NCBI GenBank assembly: GCA_040217575.1
Contig: JAVJPW010000005.1
Span: 62,001-126,000, forward strand
Direction of reading: 5' to 3'
From: Pacificispira sp040217575
GTDB taxonomy: Bacteria; Pseudomonadota; Alphaproteobacteria; UBA8366; Aestuariispiraceae
DNA length: 64,000 nt
Part shown: positions 16,867 through 25,668 of the stretch, piece after piece
Layout: each line of letters opens with the position of its first letter
Numbering within the stretch: the stretch's first letter is position 1
Position numbers and translations under genes: made by a program
The notes under the pieces: generated by a model
Told to the model about the DNA's origin: nothing
What the model saw: only the letters and a program-made list of their open reading frames with translations
The model's database searches: none

Positions 16867-18363
16867 ATGTCTTTAGACAGGAATGATCTTGGTAGGGTCG
16901 GTTACACCAAAGGGAAAGACGTGGCGGCAACTCAAAAACTGTTCGGAATCATCGCGCTTGCGATGCTCACCCTTGGTTTCACCGGGACGGCCTTCGCGGC
17001 GAGTGAAGGCGCCCCCCATCTGAATGGGGCTGAACTGGGCCTTTTGTGGACCGTCCCCTTTGTCGGAATACTTCTGTCGATCGCCATTTTCCCGCTGGTC
17101 GCACCGCAGTTCTGGCATCATCAGTTTGGGAAGATTTCCGCCTTCTGGGCCTTTTTGTTCCTGATTCCATTTACGATCATCTATGGATATCAGTTTGCGC
17201 TGTTTGAACTGATTCACGTGATGTTTCTGGAATATATTCCGTTCATCATCCTGCTGCTCTCGTTGTTTACCGTTGCGGGTGGGGTTCGGTTGAAGGGAAC
17301 CCTGGTCGGTGGTCCGGTGGTCAACACCGCCATTTTGCTGATCGGGACTGCCATCGCCAGTTGGATGGGGACGACGGGTGCGGCCATGCTTCTGATCAGG
17401 CCGCTTATTCGCGCGAACGAGGACCGGAAATACAAGGTCCACACGATGGTGTTTTTCATCTTTCTGGTGGCGAATATCGGCGGTTCACTGACGCCGCTTG
17501 GCGATCCGCCGCTGTTCCTTGGTTTCCTGAAGGGCGTGTCGTTCTTCTGGCCCACCACGCACATGTTCGTACCAATGCTGGTGGTCTCTTCAATTCTATT
17601 GGTTGTTTATTACATCCTGGACAGCTTCCTTTACATCAAGGAGCGGAATGCCGGGAATGAATTGAAAACGCCGGAGCCTGCGGACAAGGAACCGCTGGCG
17701 ATCGAAGGCGGGATCAACATCCTTCTTCTTGGTGGCGTAATCGCGGCCGTTCTGATGTCCGGTGTCTGGAAACCGGGCATCACCTTCACACTCTATCATG
17801 TCGACATCCAGCTTCAGAATGTCGTCCGGGACCTGTTGCTCCTGGGACTGGCCTTCCTGTCCTGGCGGCTGACGTCAATCGAAAGTAGGCGCGCAAATGG
17901 TTTCAGCTGGTTCCCGATTGTTGAAGTGGGCAAGTTGTTTGCGGGCATCTTCATCACAATTGTCCCGGCAATCGCCATTCTGAAGGCAGGCACCGATGGG
18001 GCGCTGGAACCGATCGTGTCATTGGTTTCCAGCAATGGTGAGCCTGTGAATGCGATGTATTTCTGGGCGACAGGCATCCTTTCCAGCTTCCTGGACAATG
18101 CGCCGACGTATCTGGTGTTCTTCAACACCGCAGGTGGCGACGCGCAGGCATTGATGGGGCCGATGGCAAACACTTTGCTGGCCATTTCGGCAGGTGCCGT
18201 CTTTATGGGAGCAAATACCTATATCGGGAATGCGCCGAACTTCATGGTTCGCGCAATCGCCGAAGAACGCGGGATCGCGATGCCCAGCTTCTTCGGATAC
18301 ATGGGGTGGTCGATAGTCTTCCTGTTGCCGCTGTTCGTGCTGGTGACTTTCCTGTTCTTTTAG
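16867..18363 (+). CDS. Sodium:proton antiporter / citrate-transporter-like membrane protein
   Basis: This 498-residue polytopic protein begins with a signal-like helix ('LFGIIALAMLTLGFTGTAFA') and has about eleven further hydrophobic segments. Segments such as 'LLIRPLIRANEDRKYK', 'ANIGGSLTPLGDPPLFLGFL' and 'FLDNAPTYLVFFNTAGG' mark the ion transporter superfamily member annotated as NhaD-like or CitMHS-like sodium:proton antiporter. It probably exchanges Na+ for H+ across the inner membrane. Two starts are possible: ATG at 16867, or GTG at 16921, which has AAAGGGAAAG directly upstream and puts the signal-like helix at the N-terminus. It converges with the universal stress gene, with a 10-base gap. 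Confidence 0.78.
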   Translation: MSLDRNDLGRVGYTKGKDVAATQKLFGIIALAMLTLGFTGTAFAASEGAPHLNGAELGLLWTVPFVGILLSIAIFPLVAPQFWHHQFGKISAFWAFLFLIPFTIIYGYQFALFELIHVMFLEYIPFIILLLSLFTVAGGVRLKGTLVGGPVVNTAILLIGTAIASWMGTTGAAMLLIRPLIRANEDRKYKVHTMVFFIFLVANIGGSLTPLGDPPLFLGFLKGVSFFWPTTHMFVPMLVVSSILLVVYYILDSFLYIKERNAGNELKTPEPADKEPLAIEGGINILLLGGVIAAVLMSGVWKPGITFTLYHVDIQLQNVVRDLLLLGLAFLSWRLTSIESRRANGFSWFPIVEVGKLFAGIFITIVPAIAILKAGTDGALEPIVSLVSSNGEPVNAMYFWATGILSSFLDNAPTYLVFFNTAGGDAQALMGPMANTLLAISAGAVFMGANTYIGNAPNFMVRAIAEERGIAMPSFFGYMGWSIVFLLPLFVLVTFLFF

Positions 18364-18373
18364 GGCTGCCGCC

Positions 18374-19204
18374 TTAATGCGACAGGAACAGCGGGATGTG
18401 CGTGTGGCCGATCACGTAACGGCTGGCAGATCCAAAAAGCTTGTCGATGAAGGATGTGTGGCCGTATGCGCCCATGACGATCAGGTTGGCATGGACCTGT
18501 TCAGCCGTATCCAGGATTTCTTCGCCCGCATGACCGTCGACAGAATGATGAACCGCCTCCGACTCTATTCCGTGGCGTTTCAGATAGTCGATAACCGGGG
18601 CCGCCGTTTCATCGGCCTGATGACCTTTACCGCAAGTCAGCAGTTTGACGGATTTCGCACTGTGCAGGACTGGCAGCGCATCGCGTAGGGCGCGAATCGC
18701 TTCCTTGGAGTAGGTCCAGGCAACCAGAACCGTATCCAGGGCCACCAGGTCGATCGCCTGTCCGCCTTTCGGCAGAACCAGGACCGGGCCACCGGCGCCA
18801 ATGACAAGTTTTTCCGGCAACTGGAACATCAGCCTGTCTTCGAAACTGTCGAAACTGACCTGATTCACAATGGTCATGTCTGCGTGATGAACTTCCTCCA
18901 AGATGGCGTCCAGGTGATCTTCCTCACCATACGCCCAGTTCCACGATAGTCCGGCTTTGCCGCAAACAGATTCGGCCAGGCTCTTGACTTCAACAGACTT
19001 TTTACGCGCGCTTTCCCTGGCTTCGGCCAGAAAAACAGCGGATGCGCCGCGCCCTTCGGCACCTGCCGGAAGATGAACCGGGGTCGCGACATAAAGGGCG
19101 ATCAAATGCGCCTTCATACCCTTTGCCATCGTGACCGCAGCCTTCAATCGGCCTTCGCAATCATTGTCCGGCGCCAGATGCACCAGAAGCGTCTTTATGG
19201 ACAT
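18374..19204 (-). CDS. Tandem universal stress protein (UspA family)
   Basis: This 276-residue protein has two Usp folds. The first ('KTLLVHLAPDNDCEGRLKAA') has lost a recognisable nucleotide loop. The second ends with 'VMGAYGHTSFIDKLFGSASRYV', which fits the ATP-binding pattern G-x2-G-x9-G-(S/T). Such tandem Usp proteins are stress-induced cytoplasmic regulators or chaperone-like factors. The ATG at 19204 is preceded by GGGAGTGG; the frame continues 46 codons upstream without family similarity. It is divergent from the Atm1-type exporter (97-base gap), so a shared control region is likely. Confidence 0.88.
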   Translation of the reverse strand: MSIKTLLVHLAPDNDCEGRLKAAVTMAKGMKAHLIALYVATPVHLPAGAEGRGASAVFLAEARESARKKSVEVKSLAESVCGKAGLSWNWAYGEEDHLDAILEEVHHADMTIVNQVSFDSFEDRLMFQLPEKLVIGAGGPVLVLPKGGQAIDLVALDTVLVAWTYSKEAIRALRDALPVLHSAKSVKLLTCGKGHQADETAAPVIDYLKRHGIESEAVHHSVDGHAGEEILDTAEQVHANLIVMGAYGHTSFIDKLFGSASRYVIGHTHIPLFLSH

Positions 19205-19301
19205 TGCCACTCCCGTGGTCGATAGGAACTGAATCGCCAACACGCTAGCGCTGGAACCAATCCATTGCAATCGCCCCCCGCAGTCACGATCTTGGGTTTT
19301 C

Positions 19302-21128
19302 ATGACCGAAGCGCAAACCGCCAATTCACCTAAATCCCGCAACAGGCTGCAGTTCCGTGCGCTTGGGGCGATGCTGCCCTACCTTTGGCCGGCCGCACGG
19401 GGCGACATTAAACGACGCGTGGTGTTGGCGCTTATTGCCCTGGCCGCAGCAAAGGGGGCAAACGTTTCGGTCCCGCTTTTCTATAAAGATGCGGTCGATG
19501 CCCTGGATGCGTCGACCAACGGTGCCGGTACCGCGGCCGGGATCGTCGCCATTCCGTTGGCGCTGCTTGTCGGGTACGGGTTGATGCGACTGCTGGCGGT
19601 CGTGTTCCAGGAATTGAGGGAGGCGCTGTTCGCCAAGGTTGCCCAGCATGCGATCCGAACCGTCGCGTTAAAGACATTTCGCCATCTGCATGGCCTGAGC
19701 CTCAGGTTCCATCTGGAACGACAGACAGGCGGCCTTTCCCGCGTGATCGAACGCGGGGTGAAGGGGATCGAGTTTGTCCTGTCTTTCATGCTGTTCAACA
19801 TTTTGCCGACGTTGCTGGAAATCGCACTCGTCTGCACGATTCTTTGGGGTCTCTATGACTTCTGGTACGCAAGCGTCACATTCACCGTCATTGCGGGCTA
19901 TATCGCGTTTACGCTGATTGCGACGGAGTGGCGCCTGAAATTCCGGCGGCAGATGAATGAAAGCGACACGACCGCGAATACAAAGGCGATCGACAGTCTC
20001 CTGAATTACGAGACTGTAAAGTATTTCGGAAACGAGTCGCACGAGGCGGAACGATACGATTCCGCCCTGCGCCGGTATGAAAGTGCTGCCGTCCGATCCA
20101 TCACTAGTCTTTCGGTCGTCAATGTGGGGCAGGGCGGGATCATCGCCGCAGGTCTGGTGATTCTTATGATTATGGCGGCAAACGATGTCGCGGCCGGGAC
20201 CATGACTTTGGGCGATTTTGTCCTGGTGAACAGTTATCTGATCCAGCTTTATCTGCCGCTCAATTTCCTGGGATTCGTATATCGCCAGATCCGCCAGAGC
20301 CTGACTGACATGGAAGACATGTTCCAGCTCATGAATGTGCCGCGCGAAGTGGTCGACCGCGAAGGGGCGCCGGACCTCGGACTGAACGGCGGGGAACTTC
20401 GCTTCGAAAATGTGGAATTTGGATATGACCCAAGGCGCATTATTCTGAAGGGTGTGGACTTCACGGTGCCGTCAGGCAAGACGCTTGCGATCGTGGGGCC
20501 GTCGGGCGCCGGCAAATCCACCATAAGCAGGCTTCTGTTCCGGTTCTACGACCCGCAGGGCGGCAGGATCACGATCGACGGTGCCGATCTGCGTGATGTG
20601 ACACAGGACAGCGTCCGCACCGCAATCGGAATCGTTCCGCAGGACACCGTCCTTTTCAATGACACGATCGAATACAATATCGGCTACGGTCGACCAGACG
20701 CGACACCGGAAGAAATCAGGCAGGCTGCAGCGCTTGCCAGGATTGACAGTTTCGTCGAAAGCCTTCCGGACGGGTATGACACGATTGTGGGTGAACGCGG
20801 GTTGAAGCTTTCCGGCGGTGAAAAGCAGCGCGTGGCAATCGCACGTGCAATCCTGAAGGAACCGCGAATCCTGCTTTTCGACGAAGCCACATCGGCCTTG
20901 GATACGGCGACAGAACGGCAGATTCAGGCGTCCCTGCGCGAGGTAAGCGCCGGCCGGACGACCCTGGTGATTGCGCACAGACTTTCGACCGTCGTCGACG
21001 CCGATGAAATCATTGTCCTTCAGGACGGCCAAATCTGCGAACGCGGCACGCATCGCGACCTGTTGTCGGCCGATGGCGTCTATACCCGGATGTGGCAACG
21101 CCAGCAGGAGGGGCAGGAACCGCTGTAA
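19302..21128 (+). CDS. Atm1-family ABC exporter (fused permease and ATPase)
   Basis: This 608-residue protein has six membrane helices in residues about 25-300 and a C-terminal ATPase. The ATPase shows Walker A 'GPSGAGKST' near residue 400, Q-loop 'IVPQDTVLFND', signature 'LSGGEKQRVAIARA', Walker B 'ILLFDEATSALD' and the switch histidine in 'IAHRLST'. The segment 'DTTANTKAIDSLLNYETVKYF' is the hallmark of the Atm1/HMT1 group, which exports glutathione-bound or persulfide compounds and heavy-metal conjugates and supports iron-sulfur or redox homeostasis. It functions as a homodimer in the inner membrane. It lies just upstream of rpsB, from which a candidate promoter separates it. Confidence 0.92.
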   Translation: MTEAQTANSPKSRNRLQFRALGAMLPYLWPAARGDIKRRVVLALIALAAAKGANVSVPLFYKDAVDALDASTNGAGTAAGIVAIPLALLVGYGLMRLLAVVFQELREALFAKVAQHAIRTVALKTFRHLHGLSLRFHLERQTGGLSRVIERGVKGIEFVLSFMLFNILPTLLEIALVCTILWGLYDFWYASVTFTVIAGYIAFTLIATEWRLKFRRQMNESDTTANTKAIDSLLNYETVKYFGNESHEAERYDSALRRYESAAVRSITSLSVVNVGQGGIIAAGLVILMIMAANDVAAGTMTLGDFVLVNSYLIQLYLPLNFLGFVYRQIRQSLTDMEDMFQLMNVPREVVDREGAPDLGLNGGELRFENVEFGYDPRRIILKGVDFTVPSGKTLAIVGPSGAGKSTISRLLFRFYDPQGGRITIDGADLRDVTQDSVRTAIGIVPQDTVLFNDTIEYNIGYGRPDATPEEIRQAAALARIDSFVESLPDGYDTIVGERGLKLSGGEKQRVAIARAILKEPRILLFDEATSALDTATERQIQASLREVSAGRTTLVIAHRLSTVVDADEIIVLQDGQICERGTHRDLLSADGVYTRMWQRQQEGQEPL

Positions 21129-21144
21129 CAATCCAAACTAGGGC

Positions 21145-21173
21145 TTGTCACAGGCGCTTTCTGGCGATATACG
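21145..21173 (+). promoter_or_regulatory. rpsB: Candidate sigma-70 promoter of rpsB-tsf
   Basis: TTGTCA (21145-21150) and TATACG (21168-21173) are separated by exactly 17 bases, 17 bases after the exporter stop. This implies a leader of about 125 bases before rpsB, long enough for the S2-dependent feedback known for rpsB in other bacteria; I could not identify a conserved leader fold. Confidence 0.5.
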
Positions 21174-21307
21174 CCCGCTCCATCACACACGCGATGCTTT
21201 ATCCGGGATGTGGCCGCCATATGGTCCGTTCCGTCCGGTGCCGGAAATCCGGCTTGAAACCAAGGGCTTCGCGGAGGATTAACCGGAGAAGAGAAGGAGC
21301 CACTTTG

Positions 21308-22195
21308 ATGGCCGTGCCGACTTTTACCATGCGTCAGCTGCTTGAAGCAGGCGTGCATTTCGGACATTCGACCCGTCGCTGGAACCCGAAGATGAAACCC
21401 TTCATCTTTGGCGAACGCAATGGCATTCACATCATCGATCTGGAACAGACCGTTCCGATGCTGACCCGCGCGCTTGAGGAAATCTCCCGCGTATCCGCGT
21501 CCGGAGGCCGCGTCCTCTTCGTGGGAACGAAGCGCCAGGCACAGCAGATCGTGGCGGAAAACGCCCTGAAATGCGGCCAGTATTTCGTCAATCACCGCTG
21601 GTTGGGCGGCATGCTGACGAACTGGAAGACGATTGCGAATTCGATCAAACGCCTGAAAGCGCTGGAAGCCCAGTTCGAAGACGAACAGAAGATGCAGGGG
21701 CTGACCAAGCGCGAGCGCCTGGGCCTGGAACGGGAACGCGAAAAGCTGGACCGTGCGCTGGGCGGGATCAAGGAGATGAGCAATCTTCCGGACCTGATCT
21801 TCGTCGTGGATACAAACAAGGAATCCATCGCGATCAAGGAAGCGAACAATCTGAACATTCCGGTCGTCGCGATCCTCGATTCCAACTCTGCGCCGGATGG
21901 CGTTGCATTCCCGATCCCGGGCAACGACGACGCGATGCGTGCAATCAACCTGTATTGCGATCTGGTGGCCGGCGCTGTCCTGAGTGGCCTGCAGCAGTCG
22001 CTTGGCGCATCCGGGGTCGATCTGGGTGCATCCGCCGAACCGGCGATCGAACCCGCCTTGACGGAAGAAGTCGCGGCCGCGGAAGAAGCGCCGGCAGCGG
22101 ATGCTACGGCAGAGGCTGCGACGGCTGAAGAGCCTGCGGCGGAACCGGCGGCCGAACCCGCACCGGAATCGGAAGAAACAAAAACCGAAGCTTGA
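21308..22195 (+). CDS. rpsB: 30S ribosomal protein S2
   Basis: This 295-residue ribosomal protein S2 opens with 'MRQLLEAGVHFGHSTRRWNPKM' and contains 'FVGTKRQAQQIV', 'NHRWLGGMLTNWKTI' and 'LPDLIFVVDTNKESIAIKEA'. The core is followed by an Ala/Glu-rich tail of about 45 residues that looks disordered and makes it longer than the E. coli protein (241 residues); such tails are common in alphaproteobacteria. The ATG at 21308 has GAAGGAG eight bases upstream, so the longer upstream frame is not used. It is followed by tsf as in most bacteria. Confidence 0.97.
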   Translation: MAVPTFTMRQLLEAGVHFGHSTRRWNPKMKPFIFGERNGIHIIDLEQTVPMLTRALEEISRVSASGGRVLFVGTKRQAQQIVAENALKCGQYFVNHRWLGGMLTNWKTIANSIKRLKALEAQFEDEQKMQGLTKRERLGLEREREKLDRALGGIKEMSNLPDLIFVVDTNKESIAIKEANNLNIPVVAILDSNSAPDGVAFPIPGNDDAMRAINLYCDLVAGAVLSGLQQSLGASGVDLGASAEPAIEPALTEEVAAAEEAPAADATAEAATAEEPAAEPAAEPAPESEETKTEA

Positions 22196-22222
22196 TGCCG
22201 CCTTGCGGCGCGTCGATGTCGC

Positions 22223-22249
22223 GGGGATGTCACGAATCTGTGGCACCCC
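22223..22249 (+). promoter_or_regulatory. Hairpin between rpsB and tsf
   Basis: GGGG-A-TGTCAC (22223-22233) pairs with GTGGCACCCC (22240-22249) across a 6-base loop, with one bulged A and one G-U pair. No T-run follows, so it is not a standard terminator. It could set the ratio of S2 to EF-Ts through RNA processing, 3' end stability or partial termination. Confidence 0.45.
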
Positions 22250-22326
22250 GGCTTCGACTCGCTGGTGCGGCCATTAGGCCGTCCGGCACGAATGAATGAC
22301 TAGGATACCAAGGAAGGAGTAAATCC

Positions 22327-23253
22327 ATGGGCCAGATTACGGCAGGCATGGTGAAGGAACTGCGCGAAAAGACTGGCGCGGGCATGATGGATTGCAAGAA
22401 GGCACTGGCGGAATCAGACGGCGACATGGAAGCTGCGGTCGATTGGCTGCGCACGAAGGGTCTTGCGGCAGCTGCCAAGAAGGCCGGACGCGTCGCTTCT
22501 GACGGGCTGGTTGCTGTCGTGACCGACGGCGGACACGGGGCAGTGGTCGAAATCAACGCGGAAACGGACTTTGTCGCCCGGAACGAAACGTTCCAGGAAT
22601 TCGTTCGCGCAGTCGCCGGTATCGCTCTTGAAAAGGCCGGCGATGAAGCTGCGATTATGGCCGCCGATTATCCCAGCACCGGTCGCACGGTCGAAGAACA
22701 ATTGACCCACAACATCGCGACGATCGGCGAAAACATGAATTTCCGGCGCGCCCGGTCCCTTAAGGTCGGGGATGGCGTGGTCGCTGGATACATCCACAGC
22801 GCCACAGCGCCGGGTCTGGGTAAGATCGGTTGTCTGGTTGCACTGGAATCCACAGGCGACAAGGACAAGCTGGAAGCGCTTGGCAAACAGATCGCGATGC
22901 ATGTGGCTGCGGCCCGACCCGAGGCGCTGACGGTCGATGAAGTCGATGCGTCCAATTTGGAACGCGAACGCAGCGTCCTGGTCGAACAGGCGCGTGCATC
23001 CGGCAAGCCGGAAAACATCATTGAGAAGATGGTCGAAGGCCGCCTGCGAAAATACTACGAAGAGGTTGTACTGCTTGAGCAGGTTTTTGTCGTCGACGGC
23101 GAAAACAAGGTTGCGAAGGTCGTTGAAAACGCCGCTTCGGACATCGGTGCCCCGGTCAAGCTGACGGGTTTCGCCCGGTTCGAACTCGGCGAAGGGATTG
23201 AGAAGAAGGAAGACGATTTCGCGGCCGAAGTGGCTGCGGCAATCGGCGGCTGA
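22327..23253 (+). CDS. tsf: Elongation factor Ts
   Basis: This 308-residue protein is the guanine nucleotide exchange factor for EF-Tu. The N-terminal UBA-like module carries 'VKELREKTGAGMMDCKKALAES', and the core domains have 'TDFVARNETFQEFV' and 'IAMHVAAARPEALTVDEVD'. Length and domain order are standard. The ATG at 22327 follows a strong site (AAGGAAGGAG). It is the second gene of the rpsB-tsf unit and is closed by a rho-independent terminator. Confidence 0.97.
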   Translation: MGQITAGMVKELREKTGAGMMDCKKALAESDGDMEAAVDWLRTKGLAAAAKKAGRVASDGLVAVVTDGGHGAVVEINAETDFVARNETFQEFVRAVAGIALEKAGDEAAIMAADYPSTGRTVEEQLTHNIATIGENMNFRRARSLKVGDGVVAGYIHSATAPGLGKIGCLVALESTGDKDKLEALGKQIAMHVAAARPEALTVDEVDASNLERERSVLVEQARASGKPENIIEKMVEGRLRKYYEEVVLLEQVFVVDGENKVAKVVENAASDIGAPVKLTGFARFELGEGIEKKEDDFAAEVAAAIGG

Positions 23254-23283
23254 TCTTCGATCCTGTAAGGGATGATGTGAATC

Positions 23284-23319
23284 AGGGCTGCGTTCCTCGG
23301 GATGCGGCCCTTTTTCTTT
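23284..23319 (+). terminator. Rho-independent terminator after tsf
   Basis: An 8-base-pair stem (23284-23291 with 23304-23311, one G-U pair) is followed by TTTTTCTTT. It lies 30 bases after the tsf stop and separates rpsB-tsf from pyrH. Confidence 0.85.
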
Positions 23320-23410
23320 GCCTGCATGGATGGTGGGCGTCAGAATGCCGCCGCCATTCCGTACCCTGCCTACATGCAGGAAATTCTAGATTCCGGGAGA
23401 CGACGACAAA

Positions 23411-24175
23411 ATGAGCGAGGCCGCGCAACAGAACGCAAGCCCCCAGACGGATGCGAAAGACCTGGTTTACAAGCGTGTGCTCCTTAAGATTTCAGGAGAG
23501 GCGCTGATGGGGGACCGTGAGTTTGGTCTGGACCCGGAAGTCGTCGCGCGTATTGCGGGGGAGGTGCGGAGCGTTAAGGAACTCGGCTGCGAAGTATGCC
23601 TGGTTATCGGTGGCGGCAATATATTCAGGGGCGTTTCCGTCGCGGCGAAAGGGATGGAGCGCACGACCGCCGACTATATGGGGATGCTGGCAACCGTCAT
23701 GAACGCGCTGGCGATGCAGGCGGCGCTCGAATCGCTGGACGTGCCCACTCGCGTGCAGTCCGCTATTCCCATGGCCAGCGTGTGCGAACCCTATATCCGC
23801 CGCCGCGCCGTCCGGCATATGGAAAAAGGCCGCATCGTTATCTTTGCGGCCGGAACGGGGAACCCGTTCTTCACGACCGACACCGCCGCCGCGCTTCGTG
23901 CATCGGAAATGGATTGTGATGCGATGCTGAAAGCGACGAAAGTCGACGGTGTCTACAGCGCTGACCCGGTAAAGGAACCGGATGCTGTGCGCTATGATAA
24001 GTTAAGCTATCAAAAGGTTTTGACCGAAGACCTTAAGGTAATGGATGCGTCGGCAATCACACTGTCCCGCGACCGGGATATTCCGATCATCGTTTTCTCC
24101 CTCTACGAACCCGGCGCGTTCGCCAACGTGGTTCGCGGACTTGGCCGGTTTACCATCGTCACGGATCAGGGCTGA
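23411..24175 (+). CDS. pyrH: Uridylate kinase
   Basis: This 254-residue UMP kinase of the amino-acid kinase fold phosphorylates UMP to UDP in pyrimidine nucleotide synthesis and is hexameric with GTP/UTP control in relatives. Motifs are 'LLKISGEALMGDREFG', 'VIGGGNIFRG', 'ADYMGMLATVMNALAMQ' and 'FAAGTGNPFFTTDTAA'. The ATG at 23411 has GGGAGA upstream; roughly 17 N-terminal residues precede the conserved fold. It begins a new unit after the tsf terminator and is followed by frr, as in most bacteria. Confidence 0.96.
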   Translation: MSEAAQQNASPQTDAKDLVYKRVLLKISGEALMGDREFGLDPEVVARIAGEVRSVKELGCEVCLVIGGGNIFRGVSVAAKGMERTTADYMGMLATVMNALAMQAALESLDVPTRVQSAIPMASVCEPYIRRRAVRHMEKGRIVIFAAGTGNPFFTTDTAAALRASEMDCDAMLKATKVDGVYSADPVKEPDAVRYDKLSYQKVLTEDLKVMDASAITLSRDRDIPIIVFSLYEPGAFANVVRGLGRFTIVTDQG

Positions 24176-24320
24176 CCGGTCCATGTCCTTGTGCGCCGGT
24201 TACGTCTTGGACGGAGGCGCAAAAAGCTGTATTTAGGCTGCCGGACAAAGAGGGGGCGTTGCCGGTATCGATGCCGGGCGGCCCCGGCGTGCAGATACAA
24301 GAACAGCAGGACCAGTCGAT

Positions 24321-24875
24321 ATGTCGGTGAACGAGAAAGACTTGAGGCGGCGAATGCAGGGGGCTCTTGATTCCCTGGCAACGGAATTCCAGGGATTGCG
24401 TACAGGTCGGGCATCCACCGACTTGCTGACACCGATCCAGGTCGATGCCTACGGCGCGCTGATGCCAATCAATCAGGTAGCCAGCATCAACGCACCCGAA
24501 CCCCGCATGCTGTCGGTTACGGTCTGGGATTCCAGCATGGTCAAGGCGGTGGAGAAGGCGATCCGGGAATCGGAACTCGGTCTGAACCCGATGACCGAAG
24601 GCAATGTGATGCGAATTCCACTTCCGGAACTGAATGAAGAACGCCGCACGGAACTGACGCGGGTAGCCGGCAAATATGCCGAACAGGCGCGGATTGCCAT
24701 TCGGAACATCCGGCGCGACGGGATCGATACGCTGAAAAAGCAGGAAAAAGACGGCGACATCGGCCAGGACGAGCTGCATAAAGGCCAGGATCTGGTGCAA
24801 CGTTTGACCGATGAGTTCGTCGGTGCCGTCGATGAGGCCCTGGCGGAGAAGGAAAAGGACATCATGCAGGTCTGA
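24321..24875 (+). CDS. frr: Ribosome recycling factor
   Basis: This 184-residue protein (E. coli 185) with EF-G splits post-termination ribosomes. It shows 'LRTGRASTDLLTPIQVDAYG', 'VTVWDSSMVKAVEKAI', 'IPLPELNEERRTEL' and 'IAIRNIRRDGIDTLKK'. AGGACC precedes the ATG. The 145-base gap after pyrH holds no gene that I can see. uppS follows after 61 bases. Confidence 0.97.
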   Translation: MSVNEKDLRRRMQGALDSLATEFQGLRTGRASTDLLTPIQVDAYGALMPINQVASINAPEPRMLSVTVWDSSMVKAVEKAIRESELGLNPMTEGNVMRIPLPELNEERRTELTRVAGKYAEQARIAIRNIRRDGIDTLKKQEKDGDIGQDELHKGQDLVQRLTDEFVGAVDEALAEKEKDIMQV

Positions 24876-24936
24876 CGGCCATCCCGACCCTCAAGGATAT
24901 GCCACGACTGCTGAAAAGTGCACTTGAAGCCTTAGA

Positions 24937-25668
24937 ATGACCCAAGAAGAAACCCCCAGCATTGTTCCCAAACACGTAGCCATCATCATGGACGGCAATG
25001 GCCGGTGGGCAAAACGCCGTGGCATGCCCCGGGTTGCAGGGCACCGTGAAGGGATTGAGGCGGTCAGAAAGGCCATCCGTACCGCCGGTGAACACGGGGT
25101 TTCCGTTCTGACGCTTTTCGGTTTTTCGTCCGAAAACTGGCGCCGCCCGGAAGAGGAGGTCAGCTATCTGATGGGGCTGCTGCGCCGATACCTGAAGTCG
25201 GAAATCGCCGACCTGCATTCCCGGAACATTCGGTTTCGCGTGATCGGTCAGCGGAAGCGGCTTGCACCGGACATCCAGAACCTGATCGAAGATGCGGAAC
25301 GCATGACCCGCGAGAACTCGGACATGACGCTGTGCCTTGCCTTGTCTTACGGTGGACGGGCGGAAGTCGCGGACGCTGCACGACGCATTGCACAGTCGGT
25401 TAAGCTGGGTTTGATCGAGCCGGAAGGCGTCGACGAAAGTTTAATCGAAAACTATCTCTGGTCCGCGGGCATTCCCGACCCGGACCTTGTTATCCGCACC
25501 AGCGGGGAACAGAGAATCAGCAACTTCCTTCTTTGGCAGTGCGCTTATGCGGAATTCGTCTTCACCGACGTGCTCTGGCCCGATTTCGGGGAAAAGGAAT
25601 TTGCGGATGCCTTGTCTGCCTTCGCCCGGCGCGAACGCCGTTTTGGCGCATCCGCACTGACGGCATGA
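24937..25668 (+). CDS. uppS: Isoprenyl transferase (undecaprenyl diphosphate synthase)
   Basis: This 243-residue cis-prenyltransferase makes the C55 carrier lipid for peptidoglycan and other glycans. The catalytic aspartate is Asp19 in 'AIIMDGNGRWAKRRG'. Other conserved parts are 'TLFGFSSENWRRPEEEV' and 'RTSGEQRISNFLLWQCAYAE', whose Arg and Ser residues hold diphosphate. The stop overlaps the cdsA start as ATGA, so the two are translationally coupled. Length is normal. Confidence 0.96.
   Translation: MTQEETPSIVPKHVAIIMDGNGRWAKRRGMPRVAGHREGIEAVRKAIRTAGEHGVSVLTLFGFSSENWRRPEEEVSYLMGLLRRYLKSEIADLHSRNIRFRVIGQRKRLAPDIQNLIEDAERMTRENSDMTLCLALSYGGRAEVADAARRIAQSVKLGLIEPEGVDESLIENYLWSAGIPDPDLVIRTSGEQRISNFLLWQCAYAEFVFTDVLWPDFGEKEFADALSAFARRERRFGASALTA

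Noticed and set aside
21080..22246. A 388-codon open frame on the minus strand over rpsB
   Set aside because: Its composition (Arg/Phe-rich then Gln/His-rich) is that of an antisense shadow, and it runs through rpsB and its leader.
23317..23345. A TTGCCT-17-CAGAAT promoter-like pair before pyrH
   Set aside because: The -35 overlaps the T-run of the tsf terminator and both boxes are weak, so I left it out of the feature list.
24176..24320. A possible small gene or RNA between pyrH and frr
   Set aside because: No start with a ribosome site, no stable long stem and no tRNA-like fold could be seen.
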